Origin: Stenotrophomonas sp. NA06056
Lineage (GTDB): Bacteria > Pseudomonadota > Gammaproteobacteria > Xanthomonadales > Xanthomonadaceae
Direction: 5' to 3'
Length of the DNA: 64,000 nucleotides
Assembly: GCF_013364355.1 (NCBI RefSeq)
Contig: NZ_CP054931.1
Location: 4,143,501-4,207,500, forward strand
Shown: piece by piece, positions 52,996 through 62,299 of the stretch
Layout: every line of letters starts with the position of its first letter
Position numbering within the stretch: the first letter of the stretch is position 1
The notes under the pieces: generated by a model
Database searches by the model: none
The model's input: the letters and a program-made list of their open reading frames with translations, nothing else
What the model was told of the DNA's origin: nothing
Program-made: the position numbers and the translations under genes

Positions 52996-54078
52996 ATGAT
53001 GCGTTCGACCCGATGGATACTGACCCTGCTGTTGGCTTCGCTGGCACCGATGGCGATAGCGGCGACTCCCATCGTCGCCGGTGAACGCCACGGCGAGACG
53101 ACACTGGAAAGCGCGGCGATACGCGATGGCGAACACCGCGATGTGCTGCGCTTCACCGTGTGGTACCCGGCAGCGCCTGGCAGCGAAGAAACGCCGCTGA
53201 GCATCGGGCCAGCGGATGCGCTGCTGTTCGAGGTAGGTCGCGCGGCGAAGGATGCGCCCATTGCCGAAGGGCGCCTGCCGACCTTGTTGCTGTCGCATGG
53301 CAATGGCGGCACCGCGCGCATGATGGGGTGGCTGGGCACCGCGCTGGCGCGTGCCGGCTACCTGGTGATCGCCGTGGACCACCCCGGCAACAACGGCGCC
53401 GACGAGATGACACTGGCCGGCAGCGTGCTGACCTGGCTGCGCGCCGATGACCTGAAAGCCGCATTGGCCGCAGTACAGGCCGACACGCTGCTGGGGCCGC
53501 ATGTCGATGCATCACGGCTGGGTGTGATCGGCTACTCCGCCGGCGGCTTCACCGCGCTGCTGAGCGCTGGCGCACGGCCGGACATGGCGCGGCTGCTGGC
53601 GTTCTGTCACGCGCACCCGGACGACGGCGTATGCAGACCGCAGCAGGAAGCAGCCACGCATACGATGGAAGCGCGCCTTGCTGCCGCGGCATCGCCGCAA
53701 CTGCAGCCGTATGTGCGTCACGCGCAGGATGATCGTTCGATTCCCGGTGTTCGCGCGGTGTTCGTGCTGGCGCCTGCCATCGTGCAGGCATTCGCACCGG
53801 AGCAGCTGAAGGCGTTGCAGCAGCCCGTGGCAATCGTGCTGGGCGCTGTGGATGACGTTGCGCCACCCGCGACCAACGGTGATGTGGCGGCGGAGCTGAT
53901 TCCGAAAGCAACGCTGCACGCACTTCCGGATGTTGGTCACTACGATTTCCTGTCCACGTGCACGCCGCTGGCGAAGGAGCGGCTGCCGGCGCTGTGCGTG
54001 ACTGCGGTGCCGAAGGAACAGACGCATGGCGTGGTGGTGGAAGACGCGGTGCGCTTCTTCGGCGAGGCGTTGCGGTAA
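52996..54078 (+). CDS. Secreted alpha/beta hydrolase (dienelactone hydrolase-like)
   Basis: A 360-residue protein with signal MMRSTRWILTLLLASLAPMA. GYSAGG contains the nucleophile Ser; His is in VGHYDF near residue 315; an acid is likely in the loop VLGAVDDVAPP. LLLSHGNGGTARM resembles the oxyanion region. The substrate is unknown. Follows the AraC regulator. Confidence 0.8.
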   Translation: MMRSTRWILTLLLASLAPMAIAATPIVAGERHGETTLESAAIRDGEHRDVLRFTVWYPAAPGSEETPLSIGPADALLFEVGRAAKDAPIAEGRLPTLLLSHGNGGTARMMGWLGTALARAGYLVIAVDHPGNNGADEMTLAGSVLTWLRADDLKAALAAVQADTLLGPHVDASRLGVIGYSAGGFTALLSAGARPDMARLLAFCHAHPDDGVCRPQQEAATHTMEARLAAAASPQLQPYVRHAQDDRSIPGVRAVFVLAPAIVQAFAPEQLKALQQPVAIVLGAVDDVAPPATNGDVAAELIPKATLHALPDVGHYDFLSTCTPLAKERLPALCVTAVPKEQTHGVVVEDAVRFFGEALR

Positions 54079-54157
54079 CGGTTCGTTGCACAGGCGATGA
54101 CGCGACGCGAAGGTGCGCAGGACTACACTGTCCATAGCGCTCCACCGAGGATCGACC

Positions 54158-54829
54158 ATGCGCCTGCTGCACCTCACACTGCCGGTATCCGATGTCGCCC
54201 GCGTTGCTGCGTACTTCCGCGACGTGCTGCAACTGGAGGTGGACGGCGACCAGGTCCATATCGGCTGGAGCACGATCCAGCTGCAACCTGCTGGCGGTCA
54301 TGCGGTCGGCGGCGTGCATCTGGCCTTCAATGTGCCGGACAACCGCTTCGACGAAGCCATGGCCTGGCTGCGCGCACGTACGCCGTTGCAACGCAATCCG
54401 GAAGGCCTCGATTACTTCGCACTGGAAAGCAGTTGGCAGTCACAGTCGGTGTACTTCACCGGACCCGATGGCCTGATCCTGGAACTGATCGGTCGCAGGC
54501 GCTTGCCGTCCAGTGACCGCAAAGGCGTCTTCCATGGCAGCGAACTGACCTGCCTGAGCGAGGTGGGCCTGCCCAGCAACGATGTCGATGCGGTGCGCGA
54601 GCATTCCAGCCAACGCTTCGGCCTGCAGCCGATCAGCCCGCCATCGCCGCAGTTCGCACCGATGGGTGACGACGAGGGCCTGTTGATCGTGGTTGCCGCC
54701 GATCGCCGTTGGTTCCCCGAGCAGAAAGACCTGCCCAATGCGCAGGGCGTGCAGCTGCAGGTGGGTGATGTGCGCGGTAGCGGCGAACTGCACGATGCCG
54801 CGCTGGGCTGGCGGGTGTCGGCAGCCTGA
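54158..54829 (+). CDS. VOC (glyoxalase/dioxygenase) superfamily protein
   Basis: A 223-residue cytosolic protein. N-terminal VOC repeat LLHLTLPVSDVARVAAYFRD and a second half HIGWSTIQLQP, VYFTGPDGLILELIGRR. His5 and Glu in LELIG are metal-ligand candidates. The C-terminal ~80 residues form a second partial VOC unit without clear metal ligands. Substrate unknown. Confidence 0.8.
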   Translation: MRLLHLTLPVSDVARVAAYFRDVLQLEVDGDQVHIGWSTIQLQPAGGHAVGGVHLAFNVPDNRFDEAMAWLRARTPLQRNPEGLDYFALESSWQSQSVYFTGPDGLILELIGRRRLPSSDRKGVFHGSELTCLSEVGLPSNDVDAVREHSSQRFGLQPISPPSPQFAPMGDDEGLLIVVAADRRWFPEQKDLPNAQGVQLQVGDVRGSGELHDAALGWRVSAA

Positions 54830-54830
54830 G

Positions 54831-56243
54831 CTACCAGCTACCCGATGCGCCACCGCCGCCGCTGCGGCCACCGCCACCGGACCAGCCGCTGGAACTGCTT
54901 GAGGACGAGCTCGACGACGAGGTGCTGGACGAGGAACGGTAGCCCCGGGACGAACCGCGGCCGCCGCGGGCTTTTTCGCCGGGCAGCAGGGTGAACACCC
55001 AGATGAAGTACAGGAACAGGGTGCCCACGCTGGACACGATCGTCGCCAGCACGCGTGCGTTCTCGTCGTCGGCCCGGTCGATGGCCAGCAGTGCACCCAG
55101 CACATAGGCGCCGGTCAGCAGCACCAGCACCACCAGGCGCACGGCGAAGCTGTTGCGGTTCTTCCGCCAGCGCGCGCGGCCGGCCTGCACCAGGAAAAAC
55201 ACCAGCATGGCGGCGATGCCTGCCGCCAGGTTCAGCAGCGTGTGCAGGGCAAGGCTGGGCGGCAACTGGCCACGGACCAGCATCACCACAAAGAAACCGA
55301 TGCTGACGACCAACATGCCGCACAGCAGGATGCGCACACCACGGCTGCGACGCCAGCACCAACCCAGCAGGGTCGCCACTGGTACAGCGGGTAAGAGCAC
55401 GAAGAACAGCGCAGGCAGCACATGCCGCGGCAGCAGCAGCGTCGCCGAAAGCAACCCAGCGGTCATCACTGCCGTCACCAGCAGCGGTCTGCCCCAGGCA
55501 GGCAATGTCGGCCACGTCGGTCTGGGCATTGCCGCATTGGCTGCCAGTGCCTTGCGCCGCCGCTCGCGGCGGTTGCCGGTGAAATCGGCCTCGGTCCTGG
55601 TCGCCAGCAGGCGCGGCGGTGATCGCCACAGACCGGCCAGGAACCCCGCCAGCAACGTCAGCGCAACGACCGAATCCCCTGTGCGCCAATCCGCGGGCAG
55701 CACGTTGCGTGCCGATGCATCTTCCCAGGGCGGCAGTTGCTCACCATCGATCAGCGCCACCAGCACCCTGCTGCCGTCCAGCATCCCCTGGTCCAGGTTT
55801 CCTTCGCGCAGGCGCGGCACGATCGCCTTGTCGATGATGCGTGCGGCATAGGCATCGGGAATGGTGCCTTCCAGGCCATAGCCGGTCTGGATACGTACGC
55901 GCCTGTCCTGCACTGCCACCAGCAGCAGCACCCCATCATCGACACCGGCGCGGCCCAGCTGCCACTGGTCGAAGACACGCTGTGCATAGGCTTCTATGCC
56001 GTCCTCGCCAACGCTCGGCACCACCAGCACCTGCAGTTGCGCGCCCTTGCGTGCCTGCAGCTGCAATGCCTGCTCGCGCAGCGTGGCGCGGGTACTGACG
56101 GACAGCGCGTTGGCGGTGTCCACCACCGGGTCATCCAGTGCCGGAACCGGGGCCGCCGCCAGCACTGGCAGCGGCAACAGGCAGAGCAGCAGTGCCAGCC
56201 ATACCCACTGCCATGCGTTGCGCCACTGCAGCACCCGGCTCAT
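54831..56243 (-). CDS. TPM-domain membrane protein (YgcG-like)
   Basis: A 470-residue protein: signal helix (VWLALLLCLLPLPVLA), then a periplasmic TPM domain (VVDTANALSVSTRATLREQA; GVDDGVLLLVAVQDRRVRIQ; AYAARIIDKAIVPRLREGN), several membrane helices, and a low-complexity tail of serines then SGGGG repeats. ATG 56243 is preferred over a longer frame because the signal helix begins there and AAGG is upstream. TPM proteins are linked to photosystem repair in plants; the bacterial role is unclear. Confidence 0.82.
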   Translation of the reverse strand: MSRVLQWRNAWQWVWLALLLCLLPLPVLAAAPVPALDDPVVDTANALSVSTRATLREQALQLQARKGAQLQVLVVPSVGEDGIEAYAQRVFDQWQLGRAGVDDGVLLLVAVQDRRVRIQTGYGLEGTIPDAYAARIIDKAIVPRLREGNLDQGMLDGSRVLVALIDGEQLPPWEDASARNVLPADWRTGDSVVALTLLAGFLAGLWRSPPRLLATRTEADFTGNRRERRRKALAANAAMPRPTWPTLPAWGRPLLVTAVMTAGLLSATLLLPRHVLPALFFVLLPAVPVATLLGWCWRRSRGVRILLCGMLVVSIGFFVVMLVRGQLPPSLALHTLLNLAAGIAAMLVFFLVQAGRARWRKNRNSFAVRLVVLVLLTGAYVLGALLAIDRADDENARVLATIVSSVGTLFLYFIWVFTLLPGEKARGGRGSSRGYRSSSSTSSSSSSSSSSSGWSGGGGRSGGGGASGSW

Positions 56244-56323
56244 GTAGACGCCTTGCTCCGCACTGGTGGCGTGCTGTGCATCATGCGAAACGGCATCCAT
56301 GTTTTTTCTCGCCCCATGAACGG

Positions 56324-56351
56324 AAAAGCCGGCCGGGTCGCCCCGGCCGGC
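56324..56351 (-). terminator. Rho-independent terminator after effector gene
   Basis: GCCGGCCGGG and CCCGGCCGGC form a 10-bp stem with a 4-base loop; on the minus strand TTTT follows. It lies 34 bases past the effector stop. Confidence 0.85.
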
Positions 56352-56384
56352 CTCCTTTACCACACACCTCTTAACACGCAGCGG

Positions 56385-58124
56385 TCAACGGCCCATGGCC
56401 ACTCGCTGCTGCTCGTCCTGCACGTGCTGCTGCGAAGGCTCATGCTTGGCCAGCATGGCTGCGCTGGTCTCCTGCAGGCTCGGTGCCGTCTGGGTCATGT
56501 CCACTGCAGTACGGAAACCGGGGACGGTACCCATCACGAAGGCCTTGCCATCCTGCACGGTCACGCCCTGCAGCTTTTCCGGCGAATCGATGCCGGCGGC
56601 CTTGGCCTGGGCGGTCACATGCGCACTCATTTCGTTGCAGATCATGCCCGGCATGTGGCCACGGATCGCGTTGTGCAGCGGCGTATCCGGATGCGCCTTG
56701 TCACCCAGTTGTGGCCCCTTCGGCGCCGCCTCGGCATGGCTGCGGCCTTCGGCCAGCTTGCCCAGCGTCGCCGGACCGGCCACGCCATCGGCGGAAAGCC
56801 CGTGCTGCTTCTGGTAGGCGGTCAGTGCGTCCTTGGTATTGGCACCGAATTTGCCATCCTCGCTCAGCCGGTTGCCGTGGCCATCGCGCACGCCCAAGCG
56901 GTTGAGTTCCTTCTGCAGCGCAGTCACGTCCTCGCCCTTGGCACCCTGGCGCAGCACGCCGTTGTGGTCGCCATCATGCGCATGGCCCCTCTGGCCGGTT
57001 TCCTTCAGCTTGCCGTGGTCCCAGAAGTCCTGCGGGCTGAGCAGCTTGCCGTGCGGATCCTTCAACTGGTAATGCACGTGCTGGGCGTACTGCCCCGCAC
57101 CGCCCGGCCCACGCCCGCCCATGGTGCCGATCGGCTCGCCCGCCTTGATCGGCTGGCCTTCTTTCACCTGGGTCGACTGCATGTGCAGGATCTCGTGCGA
57201 GTTGCCCTGCGCATCCCTGATCTTCACCGTGCCGTAGTCGCCACCGACGAAGGTCACCGTACCGGAGATCGGTGCGTTGACGGTGGGGTGCTGCAGATTG
57301 CGGCCGTGCTGGCCACCGACATAGTTGAAGTCGGTGCCGCCGTGCGGTTTGTGCGCGCGGTGTTCGCCGAACTCACCGGTAACGTGCGGCTTGACCCCGT
57401 TCTGCGGGGGCAGCATCACCTGCATGGTCTGCTCGAAGTTGCGGGTCTGGCCTTCGGCATGCGCCGCTGCCGGCTTGGCCTGCGCGTGCGTGGCCGCAGC
57501 TACGGCGGGTGCCGCGTGGCTGCCATGGGACTGGCCGTGGGTCTGTCCCAGGCGCTGCTCCACGAACTGCTCGTACTTGTCCACGTACGGCATCACCTTC
57601 TTTTCAGACAGGTTGAGACCACCGTAGTCGCGGGTCGGGCCGTCGTGGTGGTACTTGTAGATGTATTCCTCACCCTGGCCGCGCTTGTGCGCCAGCGTGC
57701 GGTTGTCGATGTAGTGATCAACCAGTGCATCGGACTGTGCGCCGACGTCGAAGCGGTTGCGGTTGTTGAGGTGGTAGTGGTTGCCGGTCTTGTCGATGAA
57801 CTGGCCCAGGCCCGAGGCCGAGGTGGTGCCAGCGGCGGCATCGGGGTTGAAGCCCGATTCAACGCGGGCGATGGCCAGTACGTGCGCGGTTTCGCGCGGG
57901 GTGAGGCCCTTCTCGCGCGCCGACTCGATGATCGTGTCGATCACCCGTGACTGTACTTCCGGGGTCGCATCGCCCCACCGGCGGGAATTGCCATGCAGGC
58001 GGCCGTCACTCTGGTCGATCGGCTCGCGGTAGTGGCTCCACGATTTGATGCGGTCACTGCTGTAGGCCGCCCCGCGGGGCTGGACCATGTCCTGGTAGAT
58101 GTCTGCCATGTCTGTGCTATCCAT
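56385..58124 (-). CDS. Type IV secretion effector: peptidoglycan hydrolase with XVIPCD
   Basis: A 579-residue protein without a signal peptide. Residues ~75-190: a lysozyme-like transglycosylase fold (ARVESGFNPDAAAGTTSASG, LGQF). Residues ~255-370: an M23 endopeptidase with HxxxD in HKPHGGTDFNY and HxH in QHVHYQL. Residues ~395-460: PG-binding repeat (GAKGEDVTALQKELNRLG, GKFGANTKDALTAYQ). The last ~105 residues match XVIPCD (HPDTPLHNAIRG, VTVQDGKAFVMGTV, RTAVDM, Gln-rich tail). It should be injected into rival cells and degrade the cell wall by both glycan and peptide cleavage. Two upstream lipoprotein genes are the likely immunity factors. A second Met at 58109 is an alternative start. Confidence 0.88.
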   Translation of the reverse strand: MDSTDMADIYQDMVQPRGAAYSSDRIKSWSHYREPIDQSDGRLHGNSRRWGDATPEVQSRVIDTIIESAREKGLTPRETAHVLAIARVESGFNPDAAAGTTSASGLGQFIDKTGNHYHLNNRNRFDVGAQSDALVDHYIDNRTLAHKRGQGEEYIYKYHHDGPTRDYGGLNLSEKKVMPYVDKYEQFVEQRLGQTHGQSHGSHAAPAVAAATHAQAKPAAAHAEGQTRNFEQTMQVMLPPQNGVKPHVTGEFGEHRAHKPHGGTDFNYVGGQHGRNLQHPTVNAPISGTVTFVGGDYGTVKIRDAQGNSHEILHMQSTQVKEGQPIKAGEPIGTMGGRGPGGAGQYAQHVHYQLKDPHGKLLSPQDFWDHGKLKETGQRGHAHDGDHNGVLRQGAKGEDVTALQKELNRLGVRDGHGNRLSEDGKFGANTKDALTAYQKQHGLSADGVAGPATLGKLAEGRSHAEAAPKGPQLGDKAHPDTPLHNAIRGHMPGMICNEMSAHVTAQAKAAGIDSPEKLQGVTVQDGKAFVMGTVPGFRTAVDMTQTAPSLQETSAAMLAKHEPSQQHVQDEQQRVAMGR

Positions 58125-58231
58125 TCTATGAAAAAGGGGATTTCCTTAAGGGGTACTGCTCCTGGTACTTCCGGTACTGCGGTACTGCAGTGCTGCGTTC
58201 ACAGCGCGCGTGCGACGTCCTGCCGCTGCGC

Positions 58232-58807
58232 TCAGTCTTCGATGTAGTTCACCTCCGGGTGCTTGATGCCGAGCGTGTCGATCAACTTCTCGTACTCGTC
58301 GTTGTTGGGCTCCTGCTCCTCGCCTTCCGCGCCGCGCAGCGGCGGTGTGCTGTGGGTCAGCTGGCGGCCACTGGCGTCGTACAGGTAGTACCACTCGCAG
58401 AAGCTGCAGCCGAACGGCAGTTCACCGTACTGCACGACGAAATACGGCGTGCCGCTGCGGTCCTGCACGCAGGCCAGGCCAACGGCGGTATAGCCGTCCA
58501 TCTCCTTGGGCACAGCAATGGCCTGGCGTGTGCCGTCCTTTTCGATTTCCAGCGTGGTCAGCCGGGAAGCGTCCGTGTCTTGGGTGGGCTGGGCCGCCAG
58601 GTGCAGGCGGGTGCCTTGGCAATCGATATGCATGCCGGTCTCGTCGCGCGTAAGAGAGGTGGGAAGGTCCGCAGCGGCGGCCGCGGGTGCGGCCGGCGTC
58701 GCTGCCGGGTCAGTAGAAGCGGGGGCCGCCGCCGGTGCAGCCGCCTCGGGGCCGCTGCAGGCAGCAAGCATCAGGGCCAGCACGGGGGCAACGGGAGACA
58801 GACGCAT
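58232..58807 (-). CDS. Lipoprotein, candidate immunity protein for the effector
   Basis: A 191-residue lipoprotein (lipobox LAAC), with an Ala/Pro linker then a folded domain bearing SLTRDETGMHIDCQGTRLHL and a Cys-rich FGCSFCEWYYLYDASG. Immediately upstream of the effector gene and same direction (107 bases). X-Tfi proteins of xanthomonads are lipoproteins placed this way and block their peptidoglycan hydrolase partner in the periplasm. Assigned by position and anchor; no family match seen. Confidence 0.75.
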   Translation of the reverse strand: MRLSPVAPVLALMLAACSGPEAAAPAAAPASTDPAATPAAPAAAAADLPTSLTRDETGMHIDCQGTRLHLAAQPTQDTDASRLTTLEIEKDGTRQAIAVPKEMDGYTAVGLACVQDRSGTPYFVVQYGELPFGCSFCEWYYLYDASGRQLTHSTPPLRGAEGEEQEPNNDEYEKLIDTLGIKHPEVNYIED

Positions 58808-58858
58808 GCGGTGCTCCTTGGGTGAACCACACGACCGCCCGCAGGCGATCGCTCGGGG

Positions 58859-59383
58859 TCAGATCGATTCGTCCTCACGCTTGACCAGTTGCCAGCACGG
58901 CTTCTGGGCAAAGGTGTAGGTCTGCTGGTCGCTGGTATCGGGGGTGCGCATCTGCACCTGTACCTGGCCGTCGGGCAGGCGGGTGACCTGCATCTCGCGG
59001 CCTTGGCGCTGCAGCGTGGCCGGGTCCGGCATCACCGGCCATTCGACCTTGGCGAGCGGTACCTTCTCCTCCACCTTGCGTGGCTCCGGCTCGGCTTCGC
59101 CGTCGATGTGGCTGTCCAGCAGCGGATCGGCAGTGGACGCTTCCTGCAGCGCGATCTCGTTGCCGAAATGCTTGAGGAAGTCATCGAAGACCGGATGGGG
59201 GCAGCTGGCAGAGGCGTCTGCCGGGGCCGCGGCAACCGGCGTGGCCGGCGTCGTGGCGGCGGCCGTGCTGGCCGGAGCCGGTGCGGCGGCGTCAGCGGGG
59301 GCAGCCTGGGGCGCAGGCTTGCAGCCCGACAACGCAAGCCCCAGGGCAAGCGCAAGCAGGGCGACGGGGCGGAGCTGGTTCAC
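58859..59383 (-). CDS. Second lipoprotein, candidate immunity protein
   Basis: A 174-residue lipoprotein (LSGC lipobox), Ala/Pro/Thr-rich linker, then a globular part starting around CPHPVFDDFLKHFGNEIALQ that ends with TYTFAQKPCWQLVKRED. Two Cys could form a disulfide. First in the run of two lipoproteins before the effector, 51 bases from the next. The shared layout (export, linker, about 100-residue domain) suggests either two immunity factors for two catalytic domains, or one immunity and one accessory. Confidence 0.7.
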   Translation of the reverse strand: MNQLRPVALLALALGLALSGCKPAPQAAPADAAAPAPASTAAATTPATPVAAAPADASASCPHPVFDDFLKHFGNEIALQEASTADPLLDSHIDGEAEPEPRKVEEKVPLAKVEWPVMPDPATLQRQGREMQVTRLPDGQVQVQMRTPDTSDQQTYTFAQKPCWQLVKREDESI

Positions 59384-59588
59384 GGGATCCTCCTGATTCC
59401 GGGCGGTCGCGCGCGGTTCCGGCGCGGTAGGGAGGCAAGGATAGCCATGCCTCTGTCAATTCAGTTTCAACATCCGCTGTCAGGAATATCCCGACATGCC
59501 GAATTGAGACTCATATCACACTATTACTGAAATCAACGTCATTGCAGCAGCCGTTAGACTATGCCGCACCCTCTTCGACCCTGGCCCC

Positions 59589-60215
59589 ATGCGCGCATTC
59601 CTGCTTGTCATCTCCCTGCTGGTGCCAACGCTGTGGCCTGGTGTTGTGGCCGCGCTGGAGGTCCAGGAAGGCGACCTGCTGTTCGTCACCGCCGGCCAAA
59701 GTGGCCTGAGCGCGGCCATCGACGATGCAACCGGGAAACAGGGGGCGCCCAGCTTCGACCATGTCGCACTGGTGGCTTCGGCGCCGCAGGGCTGGGAGGT
59801 GCTGCACGCCGATGAGAAAGGCTCGCGCCGGCAGACGCTGGATCAGTTCCGCGAGGACGCCCGGGGCAAGCAGCGGCAGATCGTGGTCTATCGGCTGCGC
59901 GCGCCGCCGGCCAATGCCATCACCGATGCGGTGGCCACCGCACGCACGATGCTGGGCAAGCCGTACAACGCCGCCTACGTGTTGAACGACGAAAGTTACT
60001 ACTGCTCGGACTTCATCGAACGCGCGTTCCGTGCACACCATGTGTTCGCGCTGCAGCCGATGAACTTCCGCAACCCGCAGACCGGTGAAATCTCCCGGCA
60101 TTGGGTTGATCTGTACCGGGGCATGGGCATGGAGGTTCCGCAGGACCTGCCCGGCACCAATCCCAACGACATGGCCGCAGCGGCGGTGCTGCAGCGGATC
60201 GGCGTGCTCGAATAA
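59589..60215 (+). CDS. YiiX-like permuted NlpC/P60-type hydrolase, secreted
   Basis: A 208-residue protein with signal (AFLLVISLLVPTLWPGVVA). A permuted papain-like fold: His in FDHVALVAS, Cys in YYCSDFIERAF, and EGDLLFVTAG near the N-terminus. Divergent from the effector immunity operon. Related proteins cleave cell-wall peptides or lipids; the exact substrate is unknown. Confidence 0.8.
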   Translation: MRAFLLVISLLVPTLWPGVVAALEVQEGDLLFVTAGQSGLSAAIDDATGKQGAPSFDHVALVASAPQGWEVLHADEKGSRRQTLDQFREDARGKQRQIVVYRLRAPPANAITDAVATARTMLGKPYNAAYVLNDESYYCSDFIERAFRAHHVFALQPMNFRNPQTGEISRHWVDLYRGMGMEVPQDLPGTNPNDMAAAAVLQRIGVLE

Positions 60216-60217
60216 GC

Positions 60218-60242
60218 GAAGCCCCGCACGGGGCGGGGCTTC
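60218..60242 (+). terminator. Terminator hairpin after YiiX-like gene
   Basis: GAAGCCCCGC and GCGGGGCTTC, loop 5 bases, right after the stop codon. Shared by the convergent Q-rich gene. Confidence 0.8.
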
Positions 60243-60269
60243 GTCGGTGATGGATGGCGGCTGCCAGGA

Positions 60270-60431
60270 TCACTCTTCCTCGTCCTGCCCGCCCTGCTGC
60301 TGGTTCTGGTTGCGCTTCTGCTGTTCCTGCTGCTGTTGCTGCTGCTGGTCGCGGCCGCGCCCCTGCTGCTGGTCCTGCTGGTTCTGCTGGCCCTGCTGCT
60401 TCTGGTTCGGGTTCTGGTTCTGCTGTGCCAT
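60270..60431 (-). CDS. Small Gln-rich protein
   Basis: A 53-residue peptide, over 40% Gln (MAQQNQNPNQKQQGQQNQQD at the start), with basic residues in the middle and DEEE at the end. It is below usual gene-length limits. The ATG has a usable GGAG-like upstream region. Low-complexity, hydrophilic, no signal. Function unknown; could be expressed under stress. Confidence 0.5.
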   Translation of the reverse strand: MAQQNQNPNQKQQGQQNQQDQQQGRGRDQQQQQQQEQQKRNQNQQQGGQDEEE

Positions 60432-60736
60432 GTCCGATCTCCAAATGCCACGCGCGGAATGCGGTGGACGGGGCCATCGTCGGCAGCGATTGGTTAACCA
60501 TGCGTTGTGGGCGGGCTACACCCATGTGTACGCCCGTGAATGAACCCGCGCCAGCCCTTGCGGCACAAGCCACTGAAGGATTCATGCGGGTTTGGCATGT
60601 AGTCATGCTGCAGCAGGAATCCAACGCATTCAGCGGGCTGCGACGGCGTGGCGCGCGCAGAGGGCCTGCGCCTTTGCTCCCACGTGCAGTACGCAGGCAG
60701 GTTCCCGAATCCAGCGCTGGCCCGGCGCTGCACCCG
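60432..60736. other. Gap between Q-rich gene and AtoE-like gene
   Basis: 305 bases with no convincing coding frame, repeat or RNA gene seen. Some imperfect palindromes around 60510-60540 only. Confidence 0.3.
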
Positions 60737-62161
60737 TTACGGCATCACCGGCGGCACATAGGCCAGGGTCATGCCCAGCAGCCACAGCAACCCCAGCACC
60801 AGCGGGATATGCACCAGCAGCTGGATGAAGGTGAAGCCGACGATGTCGCGGGCCTTCAGGCCAAGCACGCCCAGCAGCGGCAGCATCCAGAATGGATTGA
60901 TCAGGTTCGGCAGCGCTTCGGCCGCGTTGTAGACCTGCACCGCCCAGCCCAGGTGCGCCTTCAGTTCATTCGCGGCCTGCATCACGTAGGGCGCTTCGAT
61001 GATCCACTTGCCGCCACCGGACGGCACGAAGAAACCCAGCACTGCCGAGTACACGCCCATCACCAGCGCGAACGTATCGGTGCTGGCCACGTGCACGAAC
61101 AGGCTCGACAGGCGATGCGCCAAGGTCTCGCCATCGCCGCCGGCGGCGTGGGTGAGGATCATCGCGATGCCGCCGTACAGCGGGAACTGGATCAGCACGC
61201 CGGTGGTGCTGGGCACCGCCTTGGCTACCGCGTTGAGGAAGCTGCGCGGGCGCCAGTGCAGCAGCAGACCCAGCGAAATGAACAGGAAGTTGTAGGTGTT
61301 GAGGTTGGCGATCGCGGTGACCAACGGTTTGTTGGCGAACTCGTTGAACAACCAGCCGAAGGCCAGCAGCGAGAGCAGTACGGTCAACAGGGGGCTGTAT
61401 TCCAGCCACTCGCCTGGGCGGGTGCGACGCTGCAGCGGCTCCGGCTCGGCCTGCGCGGCGCCGGGGAAATCTTCGGCGGTACGCGCACTGCCGGCAGCCG
61501 GCGCGGTGAGCCAGGCAATCAGCAGCGAGACCAGGATCAATACGGCGGTCAGCACAATCGACTGCCACAGGAAGATGGTTTCGGTGAACGGCAGTACGCC
61601 GGTGATCTCCACCAGCCCTGGCGGCATGCTGGCCGGATTGGCCTGCAGCTGTGCGGCCGACGAACTCAGGCCCATCGCCCACACCGCGCCCAGGCCCAGA
61701 TAGGCCGAGGCACCGGCAGCGCGGTAATCCATGCGCAGTTCGCTGCGGCGGGCCAGCGCGCGCACCAGCAGGCCGCCGAACACCAGCGAGAAGCCCCAGC
61801 TGAGCAGCGAGGCCAGCATGCTGATCAGGCCGACGTAGACCACCGCGCCACGACCGGTACGCGGCACCCGTGCCAGGAAGTCGATGAAGCGCGCGACCAC
61901 AGGTGCGGTGGCCAGGGCATAGCCACCGATGACCACGAAGGCCATCTGCATGGTGAAGGGAATCAGGCTCCAGAAGCCGTCGCCGAAGGCGCTGGCGGTG
62001 GCCTGCGGAGTGGCACCGAAGCCCATTGCCGCAACGGCGACGATGACCACGCCGAGCACCGCGAACACATACGCATCGGGGAACCACTTTTCCGCCCAGG
62101 CGGCCGAGCGCAAGGCTGCGCGCGCCATCCAGCCGTCCTGTACTGCTGCCGTCGAAGCCAT
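60737..62161 (-). CDS. Short-chain fatty acid transporter (AtoE family)
   Basis: A 474-residue inner-membrane protein with ~11-12 helices, including LISMLASLLSWGFSLVFGGL and the family-typical GGGKWIIEAPYVMQAA near the C-terminus. AtoE-type proteins take up short-chain fatty acids. The first Met at 62164 is one codon earlier than the one used; either may initiate. Confidence 0.85.
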   Translation of the reverse strand: MASTAAVQDGWMARAALRSAAWAEKWFPDAYVFAVLGVVIVAVAAMGFGATPQATASAFGDGFWSLIPFTMQMAFVVIGGYALATAPVVARFIDFLARVPRTGRGAVVYVGLISMLASLLSWGFSLVFGGLLVRALARRSELRMDYRAAGASAYLGLGAVWAMGLSSSAAQLQANPASMPPGLVEITGVLPFTETIFLWQSIVLTAVLILVSLLIAWLTAPAAGSARTAEDFPGAAQAEPEPLQRRTRPGEWLEYSPLLTVLLSLLAFGWLFNEFANKPLVTAIANLNTYNFLFISLGLLLHWRPRSFLNAVAKAVPSTTGVLIQFPLYGGIAMILTHAAGGDGETLAHRLSSLFVHVASTDTFALVMGVYSAVLGFFVPSGGGKWIIEAPYVMQAANELKAHLGWAVQVYNAAEALPNLINPFWMLPLLGVLGLKARDIVGFTFIQLLVHIPLVLGLLWLLGMTLAYVPPVMP

Positions 62162-62268
62162 CACCTACCCTCCCAGGTTCGATGGCTTGATTCTGGGCGG
62201 TAGGGTGCGGGCTGTCAGCCACCTATTGGTCGTAGGTGGCGGGACGCCCGGCGCTACGCATAATCCGT

Positions 62269-62293
62269 GTAGAGCCGAGCCCACGCTCGGCTG
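62269..62293. repeat. SMAG/REP element
   Basis: GTAGAGCCGAGCCCACGCTC then GGCTG, single copy between AtoE-like and ubiA genes. Confidence 0.85.
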
Positions 62294-62299
62294 CGCTTC

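Noticed and set aside
55737..57950. Open frame of ~737 codons on the plus strand
   Set aside because: Covers two minus-strand genes and their terminator in antisense; residue make-up is His/Arg/Leu low-complexity.
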